From contig NZ_DF158896.1 in NCBI RefSeq assembly GCF_000307265.1, forward strand, positions 535,209 through 599,208: a stretch of 64,000 nucleotides of DNA, given 5' to 3'. A model generated the notes under the pieces. The model was not told the DNA's origin, searched no databases, and saw nothing but the letters and a program-made list of their open reading frames with translations. The first letter of the stretch is position 1, and every line of letters starts with the position of its first letter. Of this stretch, positions 44,153-51,934 are shown one piece after another. Origin of the DNA: Oscillibacter ruminantium GH1 (GTDB lineage: Bacteria; Bacillota; Clostridia; Oscillospirales; Oscillospiraceae). The position numbers and the translations under genes were made by a program.

Positions 44153-44451
44153 CAACAATCAAATAACTTTTTAAACCGCTGAAGTGAAAGTAAAGACTGC
44201 CGTGCGCGTCCAGAGAGTCCGGGGTGCTGAGAGCCGGGCCGCAATGCAGACGGTCATAATGGGTCACTGAGGGCGCGGCGAAACCGGAGAGCTTTTCCGG
44301 CAGTAGCTTGCGACGTCGAAGGCTGACGTTATCCGGCCGGGAGTATGTTGGTACTCTGCTGAGCGCACGGCCTTTTTGCGCCGTGAAACAAGGTGGCACC
44401 GCGGTTATATAACCGTCCTTGATGACAAGATTCATCAAGGACGGTTTTTTT
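44153..44451 (+). promoter_or_regulatory. T-box leader of trpBA
   Basis: The conserved T-box sequence AAGGTGGCACCGCGG lies at 44390-44404. It is followed by a terminator with arms 44411-44425 and 44432-44446 and a T run to 44451. Upstream is a long structured stem region, in which TGG at 44260-44262 (in ATAATGGGTCAC) is the likely tryptophan specifier. Uncharged tRNA-Trp would pair with specifier and T-box, break the terminator and allow trpBA expression. The T-box call is firm; the specifier position is inferred. Confidence 0.92.
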
Positions 44452-44482
44452 GTTGTCTGAAAGGAAAGAAAGGGGCTTTGAC

Positions 44483-45673
44483 ATGACCAATGCAAAAGGG
44501 CGCTTTGGTGTCCATGGCGGGCAGTATATCCCGGAGACGCTGATGAATGCGGTGATCGAACTGGAGAGGGCTTATGACCGCTATCACGCGGACCCGGCGT
44601 TTCATCAGCAGCTCAAGTCGCTGCTGAACGAGTATGCGGGACGGCCCAGCCGGCTGTATTACGCGGGAAAGATGACCCGGGACTTGGGCGGGGCGAAAAT
44701 TTATCTCAAGCGGGAGGATTTGAACCATACCGGGGCCCACAAGATCAACAACGTGCTGGGGCAGGCGCTGCTGGCGAAAAAGATGGGTAAGACCCGCCTG
44801 ATCGCCGAAACCGGCGCAGGACAGCACGGTGTGGCCACCACCACCGCCGCCGCCCTGATGGGTATGGAATGCGTGGTGTACATGGGACGGGAGGATACGG
44901 AGCGTCAGGCGCTGAACGTTTACAAGATGCGCCTTCTGGGCGCGGAGGTGATCCCGGTGGACTCCGGAACCGGCACGCTGAAGGACGCCGTCTCCGCAGC
45001 CTTTCGGGAGTGGACGAATCGGATCGACGATACCCACTATTGCTTAGGCTCCGTGATGGGGCCGCACCCGTTCCCAACCATCGTCCGGGATTTTCAAGCG
45101 GTCATTTCTGAGGAGATCAGGGAACAGATGCTGGAAAAGGAAGGGCGGCTGCCCGACGCGGTCATCGCCTGCGTCGGCGGCGGGTCCAACGCCATCGGCT
45201 CGTTCTATCATTTCATTGACGATCCGTCCGTCCGCCTGATTGGCTGTGAGGCGGCGGGCCGGGGTGCGGAGACGCTGGAAACCGCCGCCACCATCACCAC
45301 CGGGCGGCTGGGAATCTTCCACGGGATGAAGTCCTATTTCTGTCAGGATGAATACGGGCAGATTGCCCCGGTATACTCCATTTCCGCCGGGTTGGATTAC
45401 CCGGGCGTTGGCCCGGAGCACGCCCATCTCCACGACATCGGCCGGGCGGAGTACGTGCCGGTGACGGACGAAGAAGCGGTGAACGCCTTTGAGTATCTCA
45501 GCCGGACGGAGGGCATTATACCCGCCATCGAGTCCGCCCACGCCGTGGCTTACGCGATGACTTTGGCGCCGCAGATGGGAAAAGACAACATCCTTGTGAT
45601 TACAATTTCGGGCCGGGGCGACAAGGACTGTGCCGCCATCGCCCGGTACAGAGGGGAGAATCTACATGAGTAA
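44483..45673 (+). CDS. trpB: Tryptophan synthase beta chain
   Basis: 396 residues. PLP enzyme that joins indole and serine. The PLP lysine is Lys87 ([10 protein letters not shown]), at the same number as in Salmonella. The phosphate loop [13 protein letters not shown] near residue 233 and [15 protein letters not shown] near 109 are intact. It belongs to the standard TrpB1 type that forms a complex with TrpA. No other trp genes are here, so indole or its phosphate must come from elsewhere. It overlaps trpA by eight bases. Confidence 0.95.
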   Translation: MTNAKGRFGVHGGQYIPETLMNAVIELERAYDRYHADPAFHQQLKSLLNEYAGRPSRLYYAGKMTRDLGGAKIYLKREDLNHTGAHKINNVLGQALLAKKMGKTRLIAETGAGQHGVATTTAAALMGMECVVYMGREDTERQALNVYKMRLLGAEVIPVDSGTGTLKDAVSAAFREWTNRIDDTHYCLGSVMGPHPFPTIVRDFQAVISEEIREQMLEKEGRLPDAVIACVGGGSNAIGSFYHFIDDPSVRLIGCEAAGRGAETLETAATITTGRLGIFHGMKSYFCQDEYGQIAPVYSISAGLDYPGVGPEHAHLHDIGRAEYVPVTDEEAVNAFEYLSRTEGIIPAIESAHAVAYAMTLAPQMGKDNILVITISGRGDKDCAAIARYRGENLHE

Positions 45674-46442
45674 CATTGCGAAAGCCTTTGAGCGGGGCAA
45701 GGCGTTTATCCCCTTTCTCACCTGCGGCGATCCCGATTTGGAAACCACGGAAAAGCTGGTGAAGGCCATGGCGGACAGCGGAGCGGATTTGATCGAGCTG
45801 GGCATCCCCTTTTCCGACCCCACGGCGGAAGGCCCCGTCATTCAGGCGGCCAACGTCCGGGCGCTTCAAGGCGGCGTTACCACCGACAAAATTTTCGATA
45901 TGGTGCGCACTCTCCGCAAAACCGTGACCGTGCCCATGGTGTTCATGACCTACGCCAACGTGGTTTTTTCTTACGGGGCTGAAAAGTTCATCTCTGCCTG
46001 CGGGGAGCTTGGCATCGACGGTTTGATTCTACCGGATATCCCCTATGAGGAGAGAGACGAATTTGTGTCCATCTGCAAGCGGCACGGTCTGGATTTGATC
46101 TCCATGATCGCCCCGACCTCCGCAGACCGTATTGCCATGATCGCCAAGGAGGCCACGGGGTTCCTGTACATCGTTTCGTCTCTGGGCGTCACCGGCGTGC
46201 GCAGCGAGATTCAAACGGATGTGGGCGCGTTGGTGGCGCTGGCGCTGGAGAACAGCGGTTGTCCCTGCGCCGTGGGCTTTGGCATTTCCACGCCGGAGCA
46301 GGCAAAGCAGATGGCCGCCCTCTCCGGCGGAGCCATCGTGGGCAGCGCCATTGTGAAGCTGGTGGCGCGGCATGGCCGGGACGCGGCTCCCTATGTGGCG
46401 GAATACGTAAAATCTATGGCCGACGCGGTTCATTCCGCGTGA
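45666..46442 (+). CDS. trpA: Tryptophan synthase alpha chain
   Basis: 258 residues from ATG 45666, inside the end of trpB. It splits indole-3-glycerol phosphate to indole. The catalytic Glu is Glu44 ([16 protein letters not shown]). The second catalytic position, Asp60 in Salmonella (SDPLADGP), is Glu55 here, a variant also seen in other Firmicutes as far as I recall. [12 protein letters not shown] near residue 178 is the phosphate-side loop. Only 34 bases and no terminator separate it from a sugar-importer gene. Confidence 0.93.
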   Translation: MSNIAKAFERGKAFIPFLTCGDPDLETTEKLVKAMADSGADLIELGIPFSDPTAEGPVIQAANVRALQGGVTTDKIFDMVRTLRKTVTVPMVFMTYANVVFSYGAEKFISACGELGIDGLILPDIPYEERDEFVSICKRHGLDLISMIAPTSADRIAMIAKEATGFLYIVSSLGVTGVRSEIQTDVGALVALALENSGCPCAVGFGISTPEQAKQMAALSGGAIVGSAIVKLVARHGRDAAPYVAEYVKSMADAVHSA

Positions 46443-46476
46443 CGGCGGATACAAATTGAATGGAAGGAATGACCGT

Positions 46477-47451
46477 ATGAAACACGTTTTAAGTTTACTT
46501 GCCGCAGCGGCGCTGGTCTTGAGCCTCTGCGCCTGCGGCGGTGCGACTTCTTCCACCGCTTCCGGCAGCGCTGCTTCCCCGGCGGCTGCCTCCGGCGCAA
46601 TGGAGGGCAAAAAAATCTCCGTCATGACCCCGTATCTCAGCTCCGTCACCACCAATCAGATGGTGGATGCCCTGCAATCCGAGCTGGAGGCGGAGGGCGC
46701 GGTTGTCACGGTGATCGATACCGCCAACGACTTCGCCGCCCTCGCCAGCCGCATTGAGGATGTGGTGGCGGCCCAGACGGACGCCATCGTGCTGGTGAGC
46801 GCGGACCCCTCTCAGGTAGAAAACCAGCTGCAAGAGGCGTTTGACGCGGGAATTCCGGTCTTTGGCTGCGACAGCGGCTATATTGACGGAATGCAGGTCA
46901 ACGCCACCAGCGACAACCACCAGATGGGCGAGCTGATTACCAATTACCTGTTCGACGACCTGATGGGCGGGCAGGGGACCGTGGTGGCGCTGACCCACCG
47001 TCCCCATCCCGGCGTTGTGAAGCGGTGCGAGGCGTTCGACGAGCTGCTGGCGGCGCAGAAGGGCATTACCCTAGTTACCGAGCAGCATGTCCCCGCCGAG
47101 CAGCCCATCAACGATGCGCAGGACATTGTGGAAAACCTGCTGACGGCGAACCCGGAGAAAGGCTCCATCACCGCCATCTGGTGCGGATGGGACGAACCCG
47201 CCATCGGCGCGACGCAGGCATGTCAAGAGGAGGGACGAGATGAAATCTTGATTGTGGGCGTGGATGGAAACGAACAGGCTGTCTCCCTCATCAAGGGTGA
47301 CACGAATCTGAAAGCCACAGTGGCCCAGAACTTCCAAGGCATGGTGGATATCGTGGCGGAACAGATGGGCAAGCTCTTCGCGGGGGAGAACAGCCAGACC
47401 GGCGACCTGTATGCGGAAGCCACGCTGATTACAAAGGAAACCGTCGGTTAA
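46477..47451 (+). CDS. Sugar-type ABC importer binding lipoprotein (RbsB-like)
   Basis: 324 residues from ATG 46477 behind GGAAGGAA. Lipobox LCAC, then a Ser/Ala tether (residues 20-40). Type I periplasmic-binding fold: ALASRIEDVVAAQTDAIVLV near residue 90, FGCDSGYIDGMQVNATSDN near 128 and GWDEPAIGATQACQEEG near 237. Likely ligand is a sugar or polyol, given the FGGY kinase three genes on. It is placed directly behind trpBA with no terminator visible. Confidence 0.88.
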   Translation: MKHVLSLLAAAALVLSLCACGGATSSTASGSAASPAAASGAMEGKKISVMTPYLSSVTTNQMVDALQSELEAEGAVVTVIDTANDFAALASRIEDVVAAQTDAIVLVSADPSQVENQLQEAFDAGIPVFGCDSGYIDGMQVNATSDNHQMGELITNYLFDDLMGGQGTVVALTHRPHPGVVKRCEAFDELLAAQKGITLVTEQHVPAEQPINDAQDIVENLLTANPEKGSITAIWCGWDEPAIGATQACQEEGRDEILIVGVDGNEQAVSLIKGDTNLKATVAQNFQGMVDIVAEQMGKLFAGENSQTGDLYAEATLITKETVG

Positions 47452-47483
47452 AACGAAAACAGAGAGAGGGGGGAGGGACGGTC

Positions 47484-48962
47484 ATGCTGCTGGAAATGAA
47501 ACACATCTCCAAGAGCTTCCACGGTGTTCAGGCGCTCAAAGATGTTGATCTGTCGCTGAAAGCCGGGGAGGTTCGCGGACTGGTGGGCGAAAACGGCGCG
47601 GGAAAATCCACACTTATCAAACTCTTGACCGGGGTATATCGGCGCGGGAAGGGGGAGATTCTTTGGAACGGGCAGGCCGTCGCCCTCTCTTCGCCCGCTC
47701 AGAGTCAGTCACTGGGTATCCAAGCCATCCATCAGGACCGGACGTTAATTTCCACCTTTGACGGTATTGAAAACGCGTATCTCGGCCTTTCATATCCTAT
47801 TCGACACGGAAAAATTGACTGGAAGACCATGGAGAATCGGGTGCGGACAACAATGGAGTCGCTGGGCTTGGAACTGGATTTGCATAAAGCGGCGGCGGAG
47901 CTGCCGCCGCCCCAGCGAACGTGTTTGGAGATCGTCCGGGCACGGATGCGGGAATGCCGGCTGTTGATTCTGGATGAGCCGACTGCCGCCCTGACGGAGC
48001 GGGAGGCGGAGCGGCTGTTCTCCGTGGTGCGGGCGCTGAAAGAAAGCGGCGCGGCGATTCTGTATGTGACCCACCGTCTGGACGAGATTTTCCGCCTGAC
48101 GGATCGGGTGACGATTCTGCGAAACGGCGCGGTGGTGGACACCGTGGAGACGGCGGAGGTGAATCGGGAACGGCTGATCGCCATGATGACGGACGGCGCT
48201 TCCGTGCAGGCCCCAAGCCACGCAAGCGCGTTCGGCGACGTGCTGCTGGAGGCGCGGGATGTGGCCTCCCGGGATGGAATCGTTCGCAGGGGAGACCTTT
48301 TTGCCCGGAGCGGGGAGATTTTGGGACTGTTCGGACTTGGCGGCAGCGGGCGGACGGAGCTTTTGGAGTGTATTTACGGCAGCCGCCCCATGGCCAGCGG
48401 AACGGTGGAGCTGTGCGGTGCGACGCAGAAAAAGCCCTCGTCCGCGTCCTCTCTGGACCGTGGCGCGGCTCTGATCTGCGAGGATCGGCGGGGGAAAGCC
48501 CTGATTGGCAGTCTGGACGTCCGGGATAATATTCTCCTGACCTCCATCGGCCGCTTTGCCATGTGCGGCGTTTCGTGCCGCCGCGCGGAAAACGCCGCGG
48601 TGCAGGCGCAGATCGACGCGCTTGGAATCGTGTTGGCGAGCATGGAGCAGCCCGTTGCGGAGCTGTCCGGCGGCAACCAGCAAAAAACCGTGTTCGCAAG
48701 GGCCATGATGACCAATCCCCGTGTGCTGCTGTGCGACGAGCCGACCCAAGCCGTGGACGTGAAGACGCGAGGGGAAATCCACCGGCTGCTGCGCCAAAAG
48801 GCGGACGAGGGCTGCGTGGTGGTCTTCGTGTCCTCCGACCTTGGCGAGGTTCTGGAGGTGGCCGATACCGTACAGGTGATGCGGCGGGGCGAGACAGGTC
48901 CGCGTATGGAAAATAAAAATTTGACGGTGCGGCAGGTGCTCTCCTGCTGCTATGAAACCTGA
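47484..48962 (+). CDS. Sugar-type ABC importer ATPase, two domains (RbsA-like)
   Basis: 492 residues. First domain: Walker [10 protein letters not shown] and Walker [16 protein letters not shown] are good, but the signature that usually reads like SVGQQQ is ELPPPQRTCLEIVRARM. Second domain: GLFGLGGSGRTEL in place of Walker A (family norm), [16 protein letters not shown] and LLCDEPTQAVDVKTRGEIH. It pairs with the permease 12 bases downstream. Confidence 0.92.
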   Translation: MLLEMKHISKSFHGVQALKDVDLSLKAGEVRGLVGENGAGKSTLIKLLTGVYRRGKGEILWNGQAVALSSPAQSQSLGIQAIHQDRTLISTFDGIENAYLGLSYPIRHGKIDWKTMENRVRTTMESLGLELDLHKAAAELPPPQRTCLEIVRARMRECRLLILDEPTAALTEREAERLFSVVRALKESGAAILYVTHRLDEIFRLTDRVTILRNGAVVDTVETAEVNRERLIAMMTDGASVQAPSHASAFGDVLLEARDVASRDGIVRRGDLFARSGEILGLFGLGGSGRTELLECIYGSRPMASGTVELCGATQKKPSSASSLDRGAALICEDRRGKALIGSLDVRDNILLTSIGRFAMCGVSCRRAENAAVQAQIDALGIVLASMEQPVAELSGGNQQKTVFARAMMTNPRVLLCDEPTQAVDVKTRGEIHRLLRQKADEGCVVVFVSSDLGEVLEVADTVQVMRRGETGPRMENKNLTVRQVLSCCYET

Positions 48963-48974
48963 GAGGGGATGCCT

Positions 48975-49931
48975 GTGAATCGGAAAACAGACGCGCTGCG
49001 CCGGGGAGCGCAGACTTATGGCACGGCGGCGGCCCTGCTTGTCATCGTGCTGGCGTTCAGCGCCATTCGTCCCAGCTCCTTCTGCACGCTGACAAATTTT
49101 ATCAACATCACCCGGCAGATGTCGCTTCTGGTGGTGATCTCGCTGGGGGCCACGGTGGTGATGAGCGTGGGCGAATTCGACCTCTCCGTGGGTCAAATGG
49201 CCAGCCTTGGCGGCGTAGCGGCGGCGCAGCTGGCGGTGGCGGGCGTGCCGCTGGCGCTGTGCTTCACCCTGCCCCTCCTCGCCGCCGCCGCAGTGGGACT
49301 TGTCAACGGCTGGGTGGTGGCCCGGTTCCGGGCGCTGTCCTTTATTACCACACTTGGCATGAGCACCGTTCTCTCCGGCGTGGTATACCGTCTCTCCGGT
49401 GGGGCCACGGTGTTTGAGAATATACCTAAAGGCTTTTCTGTGCTGGGGACCGCAAAGCTGGGCCGCATTCCGCTGCTGTCGATTCTGATGCTTGGCTTTG
49501 TGCTGCTGTTGTGGTTTTTGATGCGGCACACGCCCACGGGACGAAAGTTCTATGCCATCGGGGGCGGCGAAGAAGCCGCCCGGGTTGCAGGTATCCCGGT
49601 AAAGCGGTGTAAGCTGTTGGCGTTTGTCCTCTGCGCCGTGATGGCCTGTGTGGCCGGAATGCTGATTGCCTCCCGGGTCGGTTCCGCTAACACCACCGCC
49701 GGAGACGGGTATTTTCTCAAGTCCTATGCGGCGGTGTTTATCGGCTGCACCGCTTCCCGGCGGGGTGTGCCCAATGTGCTGGGGACGCTGCTGGGCGCGG
49801 CGATTCTGGGTGTTCTTGCCAACGGATTGACCATGCTGCAAATGCCTACTTACATGCAGGATATTATCACCGGAGCTATCATCATTCTCGCCGTGGTGGC
49901 CCAGCGGCTGGGCCGGGAGGATGGACAATGA
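48975..49931 (+). CDS. Sugar-type ABC importer permease (RbsC-like)
   Basis: 318 residues from GTG 48975, chosen because GAGAGGGG lies at proper distance; the ATG at 48969 overlaps that site. GEFDLSVGQMASLGGVAAAQ near residue 64 and AVFIGCTASRRGVPNVLGTL near 260 are RbsC-family blocks. About eight to nine spans. Its stop overlaps the kinase start. Confidence 0.92.
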   Translation: MNRKTDALRRGAQTYGTAAALLVIVLAFSAIRPSSFCTLTNFINITRQMSLLVVISLGATVVMSVGEFDLSVGQMASLGGVAAAQLAVAGVPLALCFTLPLLAAAAVGLVNGWVVARFRALSFITTLGMSTVLSGVVYRLSGGATVFENIPKGFSVLGTAKLGRIPLLSILMLGFVLLLWFLMRHTPTGRKFYAIGGGEEAARVAGIPVKRCKLLAFVLCAVMACVAGMLIASRVGSANTTAGDGYFLKSYAAVFIGCTASRRGVPNVLGTLLGAAILGVLANGLTMLQMPTYMQDIITGAIIILAVVAQRLGREDGQ

Positions 49932-51418
49932 TGGGAAAAATCAGGTATATCGCCGCCTTCGACGTGGGAACTACGGCCGTGAAGGGCGTTTTGGTGGACG
50001 AAATGGGCCGTCCTACCGCCGCTCGTTCCATCGACATTCCCACGCTGTTTACAGGGGAGTGGAAGGAACAGAACCCCCAAAGCTGGTGGGACGCGTTTCA
50101 GAGAATCTCTTTAGAATTTACGGCGCTGTTTCCTCCCGGCCAAATTGAAGCACTGGTCATGAGCGGACAGATGCAGGATTTGATTCCACTGGACGAGGCG
50201 CTGGACCCGGTGTGCAATGCGATTTTATATTCCGACGGACGGGCGGAGCCGCAGGCCGAGAGGCTGAAAGCCGCCGTTGGCCCGGAGCGGATTCTGAAGA
50301 TCACCGGCAACCGCTGTGACGGGTCGCTCCCTCTGCCAAAGCTGATGTGGCTGAAAGAAAACTGTCCGGAGCTGTACGCCCGGACGCGCCACATTCTCAT
50401 CAGTTCCAAGGATTATCTCCTCGCCCGGCTCACCGGCGTGTGCGCCGGAGATGTGACTGCCTGCTCCACGGCGGGTGCCATGGGCCTTGCACAAAAATGC
50501 TGGAGCGAGGAACTGCTGGATGCTGCCGGAGTTTCCCCGGAGCTGTTTCCCCGGCTGTTTGCCGCCCACGAAAAGGTAGGGGGCGTGCGGCCGGAGGCGG
50601 CAATGGCCTGCGGCTATCTCTCCGGTACGCCGGTTTTCGCCGGAACAGGGGATGCCGGGGCGACCACTCTTGCCAGCGGCATTGCCGCGCCGGGGCAGTA
50701 TAGCGTGAATCTGGGGACTTCCGGCTGGGTGGCTGCGATGTCCGGCGGCCCGCTGCTGACGGAGGAGGGCGTTTTCAATCTCGCCGCCATGCCGGCGGGG
50801 CGGTATATCAACGTCGTACCGTTTTTAAACGCAGGAAATGTCCATGGCTGGCTGACAGGCCTTATGGCTGAATTTTCCGGCGGCGCGGCGGATTATGGCG
50901 TGTTGAGTGCTCTGCTGGAGCAAAGCGAGCCGGGAAGCGGCGGAGTGTTGTTTCTGCCGTATTTAGTGGGAGAGCGGTTCCCGGTGCTGGACCCCAATGC
51001 CCGAGGCTGCTATATCGGGTTGACGCCCCGGACGAGCGCCGCTAATCTGGCCCGGGCGGCGCTGGAGGGCGTGGCCTTTTCCATCCGACAGGGGTTGGAA
51101 CGGCTGGACGCGGCACCGCAGAGAGTTTCACTCATCGGCGGAGGGGGACGGGAGGATATGTGGTGCCAAATTTTGGCGGACGTGCTGGGCCGGGAAATCG
51201 CGGTGTTCCGGGACGGGTCGCTGCTTCCGGCCATGGCCGTGGCCTCCGCGGCGCTGCTGGGACTTGGAAAAATTACCTGCTATGAGAAATTTACCGCATT
51301 CTTGAGCGGGGCGAAAAACTGCGTGCCCTATGCACCCCGGCCTGATTGCGGGGAAATTTACGGCCCGCTTTATGAAAAGTTTCGCCGCCTGCACCCGGCT
51401 CTTCAGACCCTGTGGTAA
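49928..51418 (+). CDS. FGGY-family carbohydrate kinase
   Basis: 496 residues. FDVGTTAVKGVLVDEMG near residue 10 is the phosphate loop; SDGRAEPQAERLK near 98, TGDAGATTLASGIA near 240 and IGGGGREDMWCQIL near 400 are FGGY kinase regions. It phosphorylates a ketose or polyol brought in by the linked importer. Substrate is not readable from sequence; xylulose-, ribulose- and erythritol-type kinases all share this layout. Last gene of the unit, with a strong terminator. Confidence 0.88.
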   Translation: MMGKIRYIAAFDVGTTAVKGVLVDEMGRPTAARSIDIPTLFTGEWKEQNPQSWWDAFQRISLEFTALFPPGQIEALVMSGQMQDLIPLDEALDPVCNAILYSDGRAEPQAERLKAAVGPERILKITGNRCDGSLPLPKLMWLKENCPELYARTRHILISSKDYLLARLTGVCAGDVTACSTAGAMGLAQKCWSEELLDAAGVSPELFPRLFAAHEKVGGVRPEAAMACGYLSGTPVFAGTGDAGATTLASGIAAPGQYSVNLGTSGWVAAMSGGPLLTEEGVFNLAAMPAGRYINVVPFLNAGNVHGWLTGLMAEFSGGAADYGVLSALLEQSEPGSGGVLFLPYLVGERFPVLDPNARGCYIGLTPRTSAANLARAALEGVAFSIRQGLERLDAAPQRVSLIGGGGREDMWCQILADVLGREIAVFRDGSLLPAMAVASAALLGLGKITCYEKFTAFLSGAKNCVPYAPRPDCGEIYGPLYEKFRRLHPALQTLW

Positions 51419-51503
51419 AACGGGGAAGGTAATGGAAAAAAGAGTAAAATAGTAAAAGCCGGAATCGCTGCAAATGGACCGGGAAGCCTGTTTGACAGCC
51501 GGA

Positions 51504-51540
51504 AGCCCCCTCGGCGCGGAGCGCCGAGGGGGCTTTTTTT
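51504..51540 (+). terminator. Terminator after the FGGY kinase
   Basis: Perfect 14-base arms 51504-51517 and 51521-51534 with loop GGA and T run to 51540. Confidence 0.9.
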
Positions 51541-51614
51541 GCATAGGAAACGGACTTTCCCGCTCTTTGCATCAAAAAGTGTAAAATATTACGTCAACCG
51601 AGGCGTTCCACCTC

Positions 51615-51643
51615 TTGCAGACAATGGAAAATTGAAGTAAAAT
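51615..51643 (+). promoter_or_regulatory. Promoter of the REC/HD-GYP gene
   Basis: TTGCAG (51615-51620), 17-base spacer, TAAAAT (51638-51643), giving a leader of roughly 280 bases. Confidence 0.6.
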
Positions 51644-51811
51644 AACGATTGTACGACTGAATGTTTTTACAATTTTTGCCGGTTTTTTATGTTTACCTTC
51701 GGCAGCTGAGAAGGCAGCGGAGCGCCCAATGCTTGCCGCGAAAGCTGAGAGAGAAAAGAGTGAGACAGGACTGGACGTTCTGCGGGAGATCAGAGAGAAC
51801 GGAGAGAAGGC

Positions 51812-51934
51812 ATGACGACACAACAGAGAGAATGGGCCCGGCACGATTTGCGCAATCCAATTGCTGCGCGGGTGAAAAAGGACTGTGGCGAAAATTGCCG
51901 TGCTCAGACTCCTGTTGAAGGGAGGGGGCGCTGA
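51812..51934 (+). CDS. Possible 40-residue leader peptide with H-box-like motif
   Basis: ATG 51812 follows GGAGAGAAGG. The peptide contains REWARHDLRNPIAARV, which resembles the phospho-accepting His box of histidine kinases, but is far too short to be one. Its TGA overlaps the start codon of the large response-regulator gene (TGATG), so it would couple translation. Another 28-codon frame (51729-51815) overlaps it by four bases upstream. Small frames arise by chance in purine-rich DNA, so this is tentative. Confidence 0.3.
   Translation: MTTQQREWARHDLRNPIAARVKKDCGENCRAQTPVEGRGR

Larger units (their letters stand above)
51419..51933. other. Intergenic region before the REC/HD-GYP gene
   Basis: Contains the upstream terminator (51504-51540), a promoter (51615-51643) and a purine-rich stretch with two very short overlapping reading frames (51729-51815 and 51812-51934) leading into the large gene. 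Confidence 0.5.
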
